DNA of 64,000 nucleotides from Enterobacter sp. 638. Lineage in GTDB: Bacteria > Pseudomonadota > Gammaproteobacteria > Enterobacterales > Enterobacteriaceae. Numbering within the stretch: the stretch's first letter is position 1; each line of letters opens with the position of its first letter. Of the stretch, positions 6,678-14,268 are shown one piece after another. The position numbers and the translations under genes were made by a program. The notes beneath the pieces were generated by a model. It was not told where the DNA came from, did no database searches, and saw only the letters and a list, made by a program, of their open reading frames with translations. Location: assembly GCF_000016325.1 (NCBI RefSeq), contig NC_009425.1, positions 93,750 through 157,749 on the forward strand, read 5' to 3'.

Positions 6678-8690
6678 ATGGTCACCACCCATTCTACGGC
6701 AAACAAAACCGCAAAAGCCACCCGCAGCAAAAAAGCTGCGCCTGACGCCGCACAGACTGCCAGCCAGACGCTGTTACAGTTGCTGATAGCGACCCCCGTT
6801 CAACTGATGCCGTATTCACGCCTGTCCCGCACGGATCTGAACGTGCGCCGTATTCCCCACACGGACAAGGAAGTGGAGGAACTCGCTGACAGTATTGAGG
6901 CCGTGGGGATTCTCCAGAACCTGATTGGCGTTGAACTGCCTGACGGCTCAGTCGGTGTGGTCGGCGGGGAAGGGCGTCGCAGGGCAACGGGCATTCTGGT
7001 CAAAAAAGGGATTACCGATGCGGACACGCCATTTGTTCCGGTGAAGGTGATCCCGCTGGAACTGGCGGTGGTGGCCTCCATGACCGAAAACGGTCAGCGT
7101 AAAAATATGCACCCTGCCGAGCAGATTGTCGGTTTCAGAACGCTGGAGCAGGAGGGCAAAACCGTCTCGCAGATCAGCGCCCTGCTGGGGTATGCCCCGC
7201 GCCACGTTCAGCGCTGCCTGAAGCTGGCAAACCTTGCCCCCTCCCTGCTGGATACGCTGGCGCGGGATGAAATCTCCCTCGAGCAGTGCGAAGCGCTGAC
7301 CCTTGCCGACACGCATGAGCGTCAGGAGCAGGTCTGGAAAGAAGCCGTGGAACAGTGGCGTGACCCTGCCGTGCAGACCCTGCGCAAAATGGTCACGAAT
7401 GACAAGATGGCGGTCAGCCACCCGATGTTTGAATTTGTGGGCGAGGAGGCGTATATCGCCGCTGGCGGGACGCTGACCGCCGATCTGTTCAGCGACAGGG
7501 ACAGCACCTTTGCCGACGCGGCACAGGTGAAATCCCTGCTGTCAGGAAAACTCACGGTTCTTGCGGCGCGTATTCAGCAGGAGCAGGGCTGGGGCTGGTC
7601 AGAGTTTCGCATGAGCGAGCTGGGCGACAACGTGACCGACCGTGAACAGTACCGCTTTGCCATGCCAGACGCCGTCCTGACTGAAGAAGAAAAACAGCGC
7701 GTCAGCGAGCTGGAAGAAAAAATGGAAGCCACCGACAGCCACGATGACGAATATGCTCTCCAGCAGGAAATTGACGACATTGTCTGTGAGGCGACGTACC
7801 GCGAAGCCACACCGGAATTCCGCGCCGCACACGGCGTCTGGGTGTCATGGGATGGCGGGAACTTTAAGGTTCAGGCGGGTATTCACAAAGTGACGGATGA
7901 GGAGCGTCAGGAGGAAGAAAAAGCCCTTCAGGAGCGCCGCGATAATGTGATGACGTACACCACGCCGGATATTCCAGCCGATGCGTATCCCGCGACGCTG
8001 GTCAAAGCCATGTCAGCCGAGCGCACGCTGGCTGTTCAGGTCGAACTGGCTGGACGCCCCGATGTATCGGTCGCACTCCTGACGTGGACGCTGTGTCTCG
8101 GCCTGTTTGACCGTCGCCACGGTCAGCGCAGTGAACCCCTGAAAGCCTCTGTATCTTCAAACCAGTATCACCTCGCCTCGCTGGCTCCGTCCGGTGAGGA
8201 GGGTAAGGCACTGATGGCGCTGAGGACGCAGAAAGCGACGTTTCAGGCGACGCTGCCTGAACACTGGCATCTCGGGTTTACCTGGCTGCTGTCATGGTCT
8301 GCGGAGGAGGTTAACACTCTGCTGGGATTCTGCGCGGCGCACGGTATCGATGGTATTCAGGAGCGTCTGTATAACCGCACGGATAAAAGCGCACTGGACG
8401 GGCTGGAAGCAGCACTCGATTTTGACCTGCGTAAGTGGTGGCAGCCGGATGCAGAGAGCTACTTTGGCAAACTCAAAATTGCCCAGATTGGTAAGGCATA
8501 TGAACAGGCCGGACTGACCGACAAGGCGGGGGAGGTCGTGAAACTTAAACGTCGGGATGCGGCGAAAGCCGCCGAACAGGATCTCAATGCCGTTGGCTGG
8601 CTCCCTGACTGGATGGTGCGCCCTGCGCCAGCCGCTCAGGCTGAAGAGAGCACTGAAACCGTCGCTGACACCACTGACCACGCTGCGTAA
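6678..8690 (+). CDS. ParB/RepB/Spo0J-family protein (F leading-region type)
   Basis: 670 residues. The N-terminal part (~50-180) has the ParB/Srx fold signature: RTDLNVRR, EELADSIEAVGILQNLIGVEL, GGEGRRRATGIL, and MTENGQRKNMHPAEQIVGFRTL. A KorB/ParB-like HTH follows (VSQISALLGYAPRHVQRCLKLANL). The long C-terminal region is helical and acidic and is typical of the large ParB-like proteins next to psiB in IncF leading regions. These are not the partition ParB; roles in nuclease activity or establishment have been proposed. RBS-like GAGAGGTAAAAATC precedes ATG 6678. psiB follows 36 nt downstream, suggesting one transcript. Confidence 0.85.
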   Translation: MVTTHSTANKTAKATRSKKAAPDAAQTASQTLLQLLIATPVQLMPYSRLSRTDLNVRRIPHTDKEVEELADSIEAVGILQNLIGVELPDGSVGVVGGEGRRRATGILVKKGITDADTPFVPVKVIPLELAVVASMTENGQRKNMHPAEQIVGFRTLEQEGKTVSQISALLGYAPRHVQRCLKLANLAPSLLDTLARDEISLEQCEALTLADTHERQEQVWKEAVEQWRDPAVQTLRKMVTNDKMAVSHPMFEFVGEEAYIAAGGTLTADLFSDRDSTFADAAQVKSLLSGKLTVLAARIQQEQGWGWSEFRMSELGDNVTDREQYRFAMPDAVLTEEEKQRVSELEEKMEATDSHDDEYALQQEIDDIVCEATYREATPEFRAAHGVWVSWDGGNFKVQAGIHKVTDEERQEEEKALQERRDNVMTYTTPDIPADAYPATLVKAMSAERTLAVQVELAGRPDVSVALLTWTLCLGLFDRRHGQRSEPLKASVSSNQYHLASLAPSGEEGKALMALRTQKATFQATLPEHWHLGFTWLLSWSAEEVNTLLGFCAAHGIDGIQERLYNRTDKSALDGLEAALDFDLRKWWQPDAESYFGKLKIAQIGKAYEQAGLTDKAGEVVKLKRRDAAKAAEQDLNAVGWLPDWMVRPAPAAQAEESTETVADTTDHAA

Positions 8691-8726
8691 ACCGGAGGCC
8701 GCCGCCTTCGGGCGGCGGGTACAGAC

Positions 8727-9161
8727 ATGACGATGAAATATGACCTGACCCGAATCAATACCCTGACCGCCTCCGATATGGAGTTCATTCGCCAGCAGGG
8801 CGAGGATGCACGTCGCGCCCTCAGCGATGCCGTGACCGGCCTGCTGACGACCCCCGAGGGCTGGCGCGTCTGCGCCGAGTACCGCAGCGAGTTCGGTGGC
8901 TTTTTCCCCGTACAGTGTCGGTTCAGCGCGGACGGCTGTGATGACTGGCATCTTTGCGTGTGCAGTCCTGGCGAGCTGTCGCCGTACTGGCTTCTGGTCC
9001 TGCTCTCATCCGGTGGCGAGGTGGTGCGTACTCTTTACCAGAATGACACGCTCCAGCCTGAACAGGTCAGCCAGTTGATCGCGCAGATGGCAGGTATGCG
9101 CCGCTTTAACTGCACCGCCCGTACCGTGGCGACACTGATGAGCGGGGAGGTGACAGCATGA
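8727..9161 (+). CDS. psiB: PsiB, plasmid SOS inhibition protein B
   Basis: 144 residues, the family length. It is recognised by the order ParB-like/psiB/psiA and by segments such as FIRQQGEDARRALSDAVTGLLTTPEGWR and EYRSEFGGFFPVQCRF. PsiB binds RecA and keeps it off the single-stranded DNA arriving by conjugation, preventing SOS induction. Its stop overlaps the psiA start (ATGA), indicating translational coupling. Confidence 0.9.
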   Translation: MTMKYDLTRINTLTASDMEFIRQQGEDARRALSDAVTGLLTTPEGWRVCAEYRSEFGGFFPVQCRFSADGCDDWHLCVCSPGELSPYWLLVLLSSGGEVVRTLYQNDTLQPEQVSQLIAQMAGMRRFNCTARTVATLMSGEVTA

Positions 9162-9889
9162 TCCCGTCCTCACACGCCCTCGTTTCCCTGAAGCCTGCCC
9201 GTCAGGCCGCGATTCAGGCTATCAGTCTGGTCGAGTCCTCCCGCGAACGCGGCGCACGACTGCCCGCCATGCCTTACGTGCGCACCTTTTTGCGCGTGCT
9301 CACGGGCAGCGGTCGCCTCAATGCCACGGTGGCACGTCAGATCCCCGGCCTGAACTGGGTCCCGAAAAACCGGCATTCAAACCTGAAGCAGGTGGAGGCG
9401 GCGCTCGATGTCATGATCGCGACGGGCGGTGAAGCCTGCCCGCTGCCGCTCACGCTGGATGTTCAGGCCGAACTGTTCCCCGACGTCATGCACACCCGCA
9501 CGAACCGACGGCTGCACAGGGCGGAAATCCGCACCACACGACAGATTCGCCAGGAGTCCCGCGAGGTTGAACAGCGCTGGAAGTTGCGCCAGAACCTGCT
9601 TGCACAGGCTGAAGTTGACCTCAATTTTCAGTCTCCGGAATCGGTCTGCACCTGGTACACCCGGTGGAGCGACGAGTTTGACGCGGGAGAGCTGGCGGGA
9701 ATGTTCTGGCGATGGCAGACGCGGTTCGCGTCGCTGAACGCGCTGGAATGGCTGCGCCTGAGGGGTGATCCGCTGTACGCCGTGATGTATGAAATTCCGT
9801 ATATCGTCCGGGAAACGCCCGAGCCTGTTCGCCAGACTGAGCGCTGGCAGGTGCCGAACAAGCTGACTCTGTGGAGGACACCGGCATGA
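9158..9889 (+). CDS. psiA: PsiA, plasmid SOS inhibition protein A
   Basis: 243 residues, close to the family length. Segments such as LVSLKPARQAAIQAISLVE and MFWRWQTRFASLNALEWL fit PsiA, and the gene directly follows psiB with a 4-nt overlap. Its molecular role is not well established. It overlaps the next gene by ATGA at 9886, so psiB-psiA-FlmC-like form a coupled operon. Confidence 0.9.
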   Translation: MIPSSHALVSLKPARQAAIQAISLVESSRERGARLPAMPYVRTFLRVLTGSGRLNATVARQIPGLNWVPKNRHSNLKQVEAALDVMIATGGEACPLPLTLDVQAELFPDVMHTRTNRRLHRAEIRTTRQIRQESREVEQRWKLRQNLLAQAEVDLNFQSPESVCTWYTRWSDEFDAGELAGMFWRWQTRFASLNALEWLRLRGDPLYAVMYEIPYIVRETPEPVRQTERWQVPNKLTLWRTPA

Positions 9890-10116
9890 GAAATAACCCG
9901 TACAAAACGGAGCTGAAGGTCGCCCGCAGCCAGCGCAACCGGCTGAAAACGATATCCGCCAGGCTGAAAGAGATGTCCTGTGAATGGGATGGCATGAGCG
10001 GCTGGCTCGAGACGGAAAGCGATCGACTGGCAGAGAGTGTTGATGAGCATGTTAAGGCACTGGAGGAGCAGATTCAGGACTGGGCGCAGGGACCGGACAG
10101 TCTGAACGACGACTGA
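9886..10116 (+). CDS. flmC: FlmC-like small protein
   Basis: 76 residues from the ATG overlapping the psiA stop. An N-terminal basic part (YKTELKVARSQRNRLK) is followed by an acidic helical part (LEEQIQDWAQGPDSLNDD). In F this position upstream of the hok homologue flmA is held by flmC. Its function is unclear; it may aid expression of the downstream hok. A truncated copy lies at 4405-4563. Confidence 0.7.
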   Translation: MRNNPYKTELKVARSQRNRLKTISARLKEMSCEWDGMSGWLETESDRLAESVDEHVKALEEQIQDWAQGPDSLNDD

Positions 10117-10246
10117 AAAATGATGAGGATTTATACAGCTTTCAGACGGTTATTCCTGGGCAGATGTGGCACGGCAGGATATAATGGCGATGGCGCTTGA
10201 GGCTTTTTGCCTCATGATGTTCGGGTGGTTTGTTATCGTGTTGTGA

Positions 10247-10303
10247 GGCAAAAAGCAGAAAGCCCCGAAGTTAATTCTCATTAACCACGAGGCTTGATCT
10301 GTA
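10247..10303 (-). ncRNA. sok: Sok-like antisense RNA, copy B
   Basis: Opposite the second hok leader (AGCCCCGAAGTTAATTCTC followed by ATTAACCACGAGGC). This leader is shorter than in copy A by a few bases, so the two Sok RNAs may not fully cross-neutralise. Ends are approximate. Confidence 0.55.
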
Positions 10304-10515
10304 TGCCTAGACAACATCAGATTAGCCGCTTACCTGCCGAAAGGCAAGGAGAAGAAGGCCATGAAACTGCCACGAAGTACCCTGCTCTGGTGCGTATTAA
10401 TAGTGTGTCTCACACTGCTGATATTCACTTACCTGACCCGCAAATCGCTCTGCGAAATCCGGTACAGGGACACGAACAGGGAGGTGGCGGCTTTTATGGC
10501 CTACGAATCCGGTAA
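10300..10515 (+). CDS. mok: Mok-like frame, copy B (overlaps hok in another frame)
   Basis: ATG 10300 starts [15 protein letters not shown] and overlaps hok out of frame. This is the position of the mok start in R1-type systems, where hok translation is coupled to mok. The frame stays open to 10515; the protein itself is unlikely to be functional. Confidence 0.4.
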   Translation, partial: CMPRQHQISRLPAERQGEEGHETATKYPALVRINSVSHTADIHLPDPQIALRNPVQGHEQGGGGFYGLRIR

Positions 10516-10519
10516 GTAA
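10361..10519 (+). CDS. hok: Hok-family toxin, copy B
   Basis: 52 residues, beginning [20 protein letters not shown] and ending MAYESGK. It has the same single transmembrane segment and Cys positions as copy A, differing at about seven residues, mostly around RYRDTNRE. It follows the intact FlmC-like gene, as flmA does in F. The start at 10361 follows AAGGAGAAGAAGGCC. It is too short for a default gene finder and easily missed. Confidence 0.92.
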   Translation: MKLPRSTLLWCVLIVCLTLLIFTYLTRKSLCEIRYRDTNREVAAFMAYESGK

Positions 10520-10591
10520 GCTACCTGGAGGCGGGGGAAACCCCGCCTTTTCAGGAGCTGACTAGTCTGTCATGCCTGAAGCGCCTTTATG

Positions 10592-10625
10592 AAGGGGTTG
10601 CCGGTTCGCTGGTAGCCCCTTTTTC
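10592..10625 (+). terminator. Rho-independent terminator of hok, copy B
   Basis: Stem AAGGGGTTGCC / GGTAGCCCCTT (one G-T wobble) with an 8-nt loop and T-run, equivalent to 5049-5081. Confidence 0.75.
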
Positions 10626-10751
10626 CTTCCCGGCGCGACCGCACGCATGAACAATCTGGAAGGGCTGTTCCCCTCCGGGGAACGGGGGAAGGACGGCAGC
10701 GCCTCCGGCGCTTCCGCCTGTCTCCCCCCTCCGTATTCCTCAGCGCTTCAC

Positions 10752-10979
10752 TTATTCATCGGGTGGCGACAGTAGCTCGATGGCCAGCAGTATTCCTGTG
10801 TGAGAAAAATCGGTCTGCTCCATGATGGTCCAGTGAAGCCGTTTTAGCTGGTAGGTCAGTCTGGCGCGGTGGGTTTCTGCGCCTTTGCTGGCCAGCATAA
10901 GGCAACACTGACCGATGATCCGGCAGACTTCATCGTAAATAATGTCGTCGGTGTCGTCTTCGCTGTGGATATCTGACAT
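10752..10979 (-). CDS. Small acidic protein, possibly YmgB/AriR-like, copy B
   Basis: Start chosen at ATG 10979 (MSDIHSEDDTDD) with AGCGAGG upstream. The ~75-residue product is highly similar to copy A (core RIIGQCCLMLASKG, MEQTDFSHTGILLAIELLSPP) but ends slightly earlier. Both copies keep an intact frame while the flanking FlmC-like copy A is broken, which suggests both are under selection. Confidence 0.6.
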   Translation of the reverse strand: MSDIHSEDDTDDIIYDEVCRIIGQCCLMLASKGAETHRARLTYQLKRLHWTIMEQTDFSHTGILLAIELLSPPDE

Positions 10980-11049
10980 GAGGCTGAACCTCGCTGTGTG
11001 TTTTTTGCCCGGTTTCAGCATACATCAAAACAGCATCACTTCACCGAGC

Positions 11050-11410
11050 ATGGCCCCCTTCGGCTCCTGACCCGCGAAGCGGCTCAGTCGTCGAGCCCCA
11101 CTCCGCCAGGCAGCTGCTGTGCACCCGCCAGTCTCCGCCGAATCCCTTCGGGGTTCGGGCTTCGCTAGGGTCTGATGGCTGAGGTCAACCCCTGGCTTGC
11201 TGCGACCGTGCCGGTCACGCCGCCCTGACCGCGACGGAGAAGCCGTCGCTTTAAGGCCGCCACGCCGTTCCGCCGTGTCGGGTGTGTGCATCCTGTCCGT
11301 CCGGTGAGGCCATCCCCCGTGCGTCCTCACGCGGAGGGCTTGTCGTAGCACCGTCGGGTCGTCATCCAAGGGGTGAAATACACGCCGCCAAAACTTTTTG
11401 CGAAAGACCG
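11050..11410 (+). promoter_or_regulatory. GC-rich structured region, candidate ssDNA promoter (Frpo-like), copy B
   Basis: Second copy of the hairpin-rich block at 5495-5860, again placed directly before a + strand leading-region gene (11526). Conservation at nucleotide level without a conserved reading frame supports an RNA/DNA structural role. F also has two such elements in its leading region. Confidence 0.45.
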
Positions 11411-11525
11411 CAAAAACTGTTGTCTGCGCCCCTTTCCTTCCTCCCTTCGCCGTCGCTCCTTTGCCCTTTGCCGCGAAAGAACTCACCAGGGAGATGGACA
11501 CCCATCACCACAGGAGAAAACCAGG

Positions 11526-11840
11526 ATGCACACACGAAACGTCAACGTCAAAACCGCCGCTCACGAATCTTCCAGGAAGATAGGGGAAAACCCGGTCATG
11601 GGTCTGACGTATGAGCAGGCCGCCGATCTGTTTTCCTGGGTGGTGAACGCAGCGAAAGGGGAGCCACAGCCCGCCATTTTTAACGTCCCCGCTGAAAGCG
11701 TGGAGCTGAGTTTAATGTATGAAGACGCCCCGGATTATTTTTCGGTGTGGTTTTTAAACGGTTATCCGGTCGCTGCCGGTGTGCCGTCAGAACATTATTT
11801 CCGTGTCATTACCGCGTTAATTAACTTTTCTCAGGAGTAA
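11526..11840 (+). CDS. Hypothetical leading-region protein
   Basis: 104 residues from ATG 11526 after CAGGAGAAAACCAGG; a longer in-frame start upstream would run through the structured region and is rejected. The N-terminus MHTRNVNVKTAAHESSRK is shared with copy A. The C-terminal part (LTYEQAADLFSWVVNAAKG... EDAPDYFSVWFLNGYPVAAG) looks like a small soluble domain I cannot name. It sits 5 nt before the DUF932 gene and is probably co-expressed with it. Confidence 0.65.
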   Translation: MHTRNVNVKTAAHESSRKIGENPVMGLTYEQAADLFSWVVNAAKGEPQPAIFNVPAESVELSLMYEDAPDYFSVWFLNGYPVAAGVPSEHYFRVITALINFSQE

Positions 11841-11845
11841 ATATT

Positions 11846-12667
11846 ATGGTCAGTTTTGCAAGCCGTTATCGTGTCCCGACCTCTATTCGCCAGAATCGCC
11901 CGCTGACAAACGATGAATTACAACGCTTTGTCCCGAGCGCGTTTTCTGAAGATAAACACGATTCACGCTCAGAGCGTTATACCTATATTCCGACCATTGT
12001 GCTCCTGGATCGTTTACGCGACGAAGGTTTCCAGCCCTATTATGCAACCCAGTCCCGTACCCGTGATATTGAAAAACGCGACTTTACGAAACATATGCTG
12101 CGTTTGCGTCGTCACGATCAACTTGACGGAAAAGAAGTGCCGGAAATTATTCTGCTGAACAGTCACGACGGTTCAAGCAGTTATAAAATGATCCCGGGCA
12201 TGTTCCGCCAGATTTGTACTAATGGTCTGGTCGCCTGGAAAAATTTCGGTGAAATCAGTGTGCCTCACAAAGGGGATATTGTGGAGCAGGTCATCGAGGG
12301 CGCTTATACCGTACTGAAAACATTTGATGCGGTAACGGATAATATCGACATGATGAAAGGGATTCAGCTGAGTGAGCCTGAACAACGTCTGTTGAGTACG
12401 GTTGCCCTGGATTTTAAATATGACGGGAAAAAACCACCAGTGACCCCCGACCAGGTATTACAGTCCCGCCGCTGGGAAGATAAAAGCCCGGATTTATGGA
12501 CCACCTTTAACCGTATTCAGGAGAATGTTATCAAAGGCGGGATTAGCGGCAGAACGGCAAAAGGCCAGCGCACCCGAACACGCGAAGTCACAGGAATCGA
12601 CGGGGATATTAAATTAAACCAGGCATTGTGGAAAATGGCCGAAGAATTCGCAAAACTGAAAGCCTGA
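11846..12667 (+). CDS. DUF932-family protein
   Basis: 273 residues. It matches the plasmid and phage DUF932 family (YfjQ/YubP type) in overall sequence: RYRVPTSIRQNRPLTNDELQ at the start, HDGSSSYKMIPGMFRQICTNGLV in the middle, and a helical C-terminal tail. The function is not established; such genes are frequent in IncF leading regions. A terminator follows at 12672-12696. Confidence 0.8.
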   Translation: MVSFASRYRVPTSIRQNRPLTNDELQRFVPSAFSEDKHDSRSERYTYIPTIVLLDRLRDEGFQPYYATQSRTRDIEKRDFTKHMLRLRRHDQLDGKEVPEIILLNSHDGSSSYKMIPGMFRQICTNGLVAWKNFGEISVPHKGDIVEQVIEGAYTVLKTFDAVTDNIDMMKGIQLSEPEQRLLSTVALDFKYDGKKPPVTPDQVLQSRRWEDKSPDLWTTFNRIQENVIKGGISGRTAKGQRTRTREVTGIDGDIKLNQALWKMAEEFAKLKA

Positions 12668-12671
12668 AATT

Positions 12672-12696
12672 AAGCCGCTCTGATGAGCGGCTTTTT
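12672..12696 (+). terminator. Terminator after the DUF932 gene
   Basis: 9-bp stem AAGCCGCTC / GAGCGGCTT with a 4-nt loop and T-run. It separates this gene from the convergent transglycosylase gene and may work in both directions. Confidence 0.8.
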
Positions 12697-13234
12697 ATTG
12701 CACAGAATTCATCGCGGCGGTTTTTGATGCCGGTCCGGTTCGATCATTTTCTCCGTTCTGGGGGGATCGTTGCGCGAGAAGCGTTTTTCTGGCCAGCAAC
12801 ACGCGATATATATTCTTAATATCTTCCGCATAGGCCTTGCGCCGGGTGATGAGCTTTTTGCTCGGTCCGGTATTATATATCCCCACGCTGTCCCAGTTTT
12901 TCCCGTATGACCTGAAGTTGTGCGCCAGCACCCATGCGCCGGTATAAACACAAATACACGGATCTTTCAGCAGACGTTCGCGCGTAATATTAAAGTTTTT
13001 AAGCTTGCCATAATGCGAGCTGTTCACCTGCATTCCGCAGACATCTTCCGTTCCGTCGCGATTCGATCCATTGATCGCCGCTGCTTTGAGTTTGCTTTCC
13101 TTAATTGAAATTGACATGAGCAGGAGGGGATCAATACGGTAATCGTGCCCGGCCTGGTCAAAGCACATCTGTGGAGCGGCTCCGGCTGAAAATGAAAGCA
13201 CCAGGAGCGCAGCAGGGAATACAGTTATTTTCAT
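12695..13234 (-). CDS. Lytic transglycosylase (VirB1/P19 type)
   Basis: 179 residues from ATG 13234 (MKITVFPAALLVLSFSAGAA, a Sec signal peptide); the longer start at 13279 would spoil the signal. It has a goose-type lysozyme-like fold: catalytic Glu46 in SISIKESK, then GMQVNSSHYGKL and a C-terminal YNTGPSKK. It cuts peptidoglycan locally so the transfer apparatus can assemble. In F/R1 the equivalent gene (orf169/gene 19) also lies next to oriT. It is transcribed away from oriT on the minus strand. Confidence 0.88.
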   Translation of the reverse strand: MKITVFPAALLVLSFSAGAAPQMCFDQAGHDYRIDPLLLMSISIKESKLKAAAINGSNRDGTEDVCGMQVNSSHYGKLKNFNITRERLLKDPCICVYTGAWVLAHNFRSYGKNWDSVGIYNTGPSKKLITRRKAYAEDIKNIYRVLLARKTLLAQRSPQNGENDRTGPASKTAAMNSVQ

Positions 13235-13424
13235 TATTCTGCCTTTTAGGGAGATATAAGCCTCACTGAGAGGGCGCATAAAAAATACCCCGCCAGATCA
13301 TCCAAATCAAGTTAATTCCCTACAAACGCGCGGAAGCGCTTTAAATCATGCGTTTACAGTCAGGCCGAAATAAACAAGTCAGACCAGGCGCAGGTATTTC
13401 AGAGCCGCTCTTTACTCACCACTT

Positions 13425-13465
13425 AAAACATCACACCCCACGCAAGACTTCGTCTTGCAGATTTT
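13425..13465 (-). other. oriT: oriT nic region (F-like)
   Basis: The minus strand reads TTGCGTGGGGTGT then GATGTTTTAAG. This matches the F nic context GCGTGGGGTGT/GGTGC in the TraI recognition half. Nicking is predicted between 13433 and 13432 on the minus strand. The adjacent inverted repeat GCAAGAC-TTC-GTCTTGC (13442-13458) corresponds to the F inverted repeat beside nic. The 5' end of the transferred strand would lead into the psi/ParB-like region. Confidence 0.85.
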
Positions 13466-13549
13466 GCCTTTTAAATCAGTGGTTAAATGCTAAATTATTT
13501 CGGGATTTTGAGATATGAGCTTAAAAGGTGTGTTAATCCCCACACATTG

Positions 13550-13819
13550 CAGTGCTGGATTAACACACCTTGCAGTGCCGGATGCAGCACTGCAAGGTGT
13601 GGGGATTGTGTGTACGTAATAATTAGAGTAACTTAAAAACAGACAGTGCCGGATGCACACACCTCATAGTGCTGCATCCCCACACATCACAGTGCCGGAA
13701 TAGCACACCTGACAGTGCCGGATTGACACACCTTTTTCCTGTGCTGGCCCGGCGTGGCTCAGCTGGAAAATATAAGATTACCGAGAAATTCATCCCTGAC
13801 AGTGCTGCATCCGGCACTG
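13550..13819 (+). repeat. 23-bp-spaced repeats upstream of traM (relaxosome/TraM sites)
   Basis: The motif CAGTGCYGGAT or a close variant occurs at 13550, 13573, 13644, 13667, 13690, 13713 and 13800, with 23-bp steps (or ~3x23) between neighbours and inverted versions at 13585 and 13811. Regular phasing near oriT and upstream of traM fits binding sites for TraM and an RHH relaxosome protein, which in F also autoregulate traM. Confidence 0.7.
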
Positions 13820-13842
13820 CATGAAAAAGACAGGAAAATATC

Positions 13843-14229
13843 ATGCCGCGTAAGAACATCTACTTCAAAGATAAAATTGACAGAGAAATACAGGATATAC
13901 TTGAAATAGAGATACAAAAGGGGGCCACCACATCAGATATGAACTATTCATCTATTGTGAATGAGCTGGTTCGACTCGGACTGATGGTCTACAAATCAAA
14001 AGAAGAAGGTTCCACCTTTGACCTTGACGGATTCAGACGTGACCTGATTAAGAAAGTCTCAGGCTCTCGGGAAGGAATGATGATTTTAACCGCGCTTGTT
14101 TCTGAAATATATGTCACGCTCAAAGGCCCCGAAGCAGGCGTGGCACTTGATGACCTTATCAATAACAACATCAGCGCCATTAATGTTGCTGAAGATAATG
14201 CTGAAAGACAACACTTCCTGATGGACTGA
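13843..14229 (+). CDS. traM: TraM relaxosome protein
   Basis: 128 residues, the family length. The N-terminal part (PRKNIYFKDKIDREIQDI...YSSIVNELVRLGLMVYKSK) is an RHH DNA-binding domain. The C-terminal helical part forms the tetramer and ends with acidic/polar residues used to contact TraD. Its place directly beside the phased repeats and oriT supports the call, although identity to F TraM is low. It binds oriT and signals to the coupling protein. Confidence 0.8.
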   Translation: MPRKNIYFKDKIDREIQDILEIEIQKGATTSDMNYSSIVNELVRLGLMVYKSKEEGSTFDLDGFRRDLIKKVSGSREGMMILTALVSEIYVTLKGPEAGVALDDLINNNISAINVAEDNAERQHFLMD

Positions 14230-14241
14230 ATACACAGATTC

Positions 14242-14261
14242 TGGCCGGAGTTCACCGGCCA
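14242..14261 (+). terminator. Hairpin between traM and the divergent RHH gene
   Basis: Stem TGGCCGG / CCGGCCA with a 6-nt loop between the ends of two convergent genes. It has no long T-run. Confidence 0.4.
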
Positions 14262-14268
14262 CTTTCGA

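Larger units (their letters stand above)
9957..11588 (+). repeat. Leading-region duplication, copy B
   Basis: Collinear with 4405-6040: FlmC-like 3' part, hok/sok, small minus-strand gene, structured region, and the start of the MHTRN ORF. In this copy the FlmC-like gene and the downstream ORF are intact, so B is probably the ancestral location and A the derived or damaged one. Confidence 0.9.

Noticed and set aside
13550..13819. CRISPR-like appearance of the oriT repeats
   Set aside because: Motifs are short with 12-bp gaps, include inverted copies, and lie at oriT. No cas genes are present.
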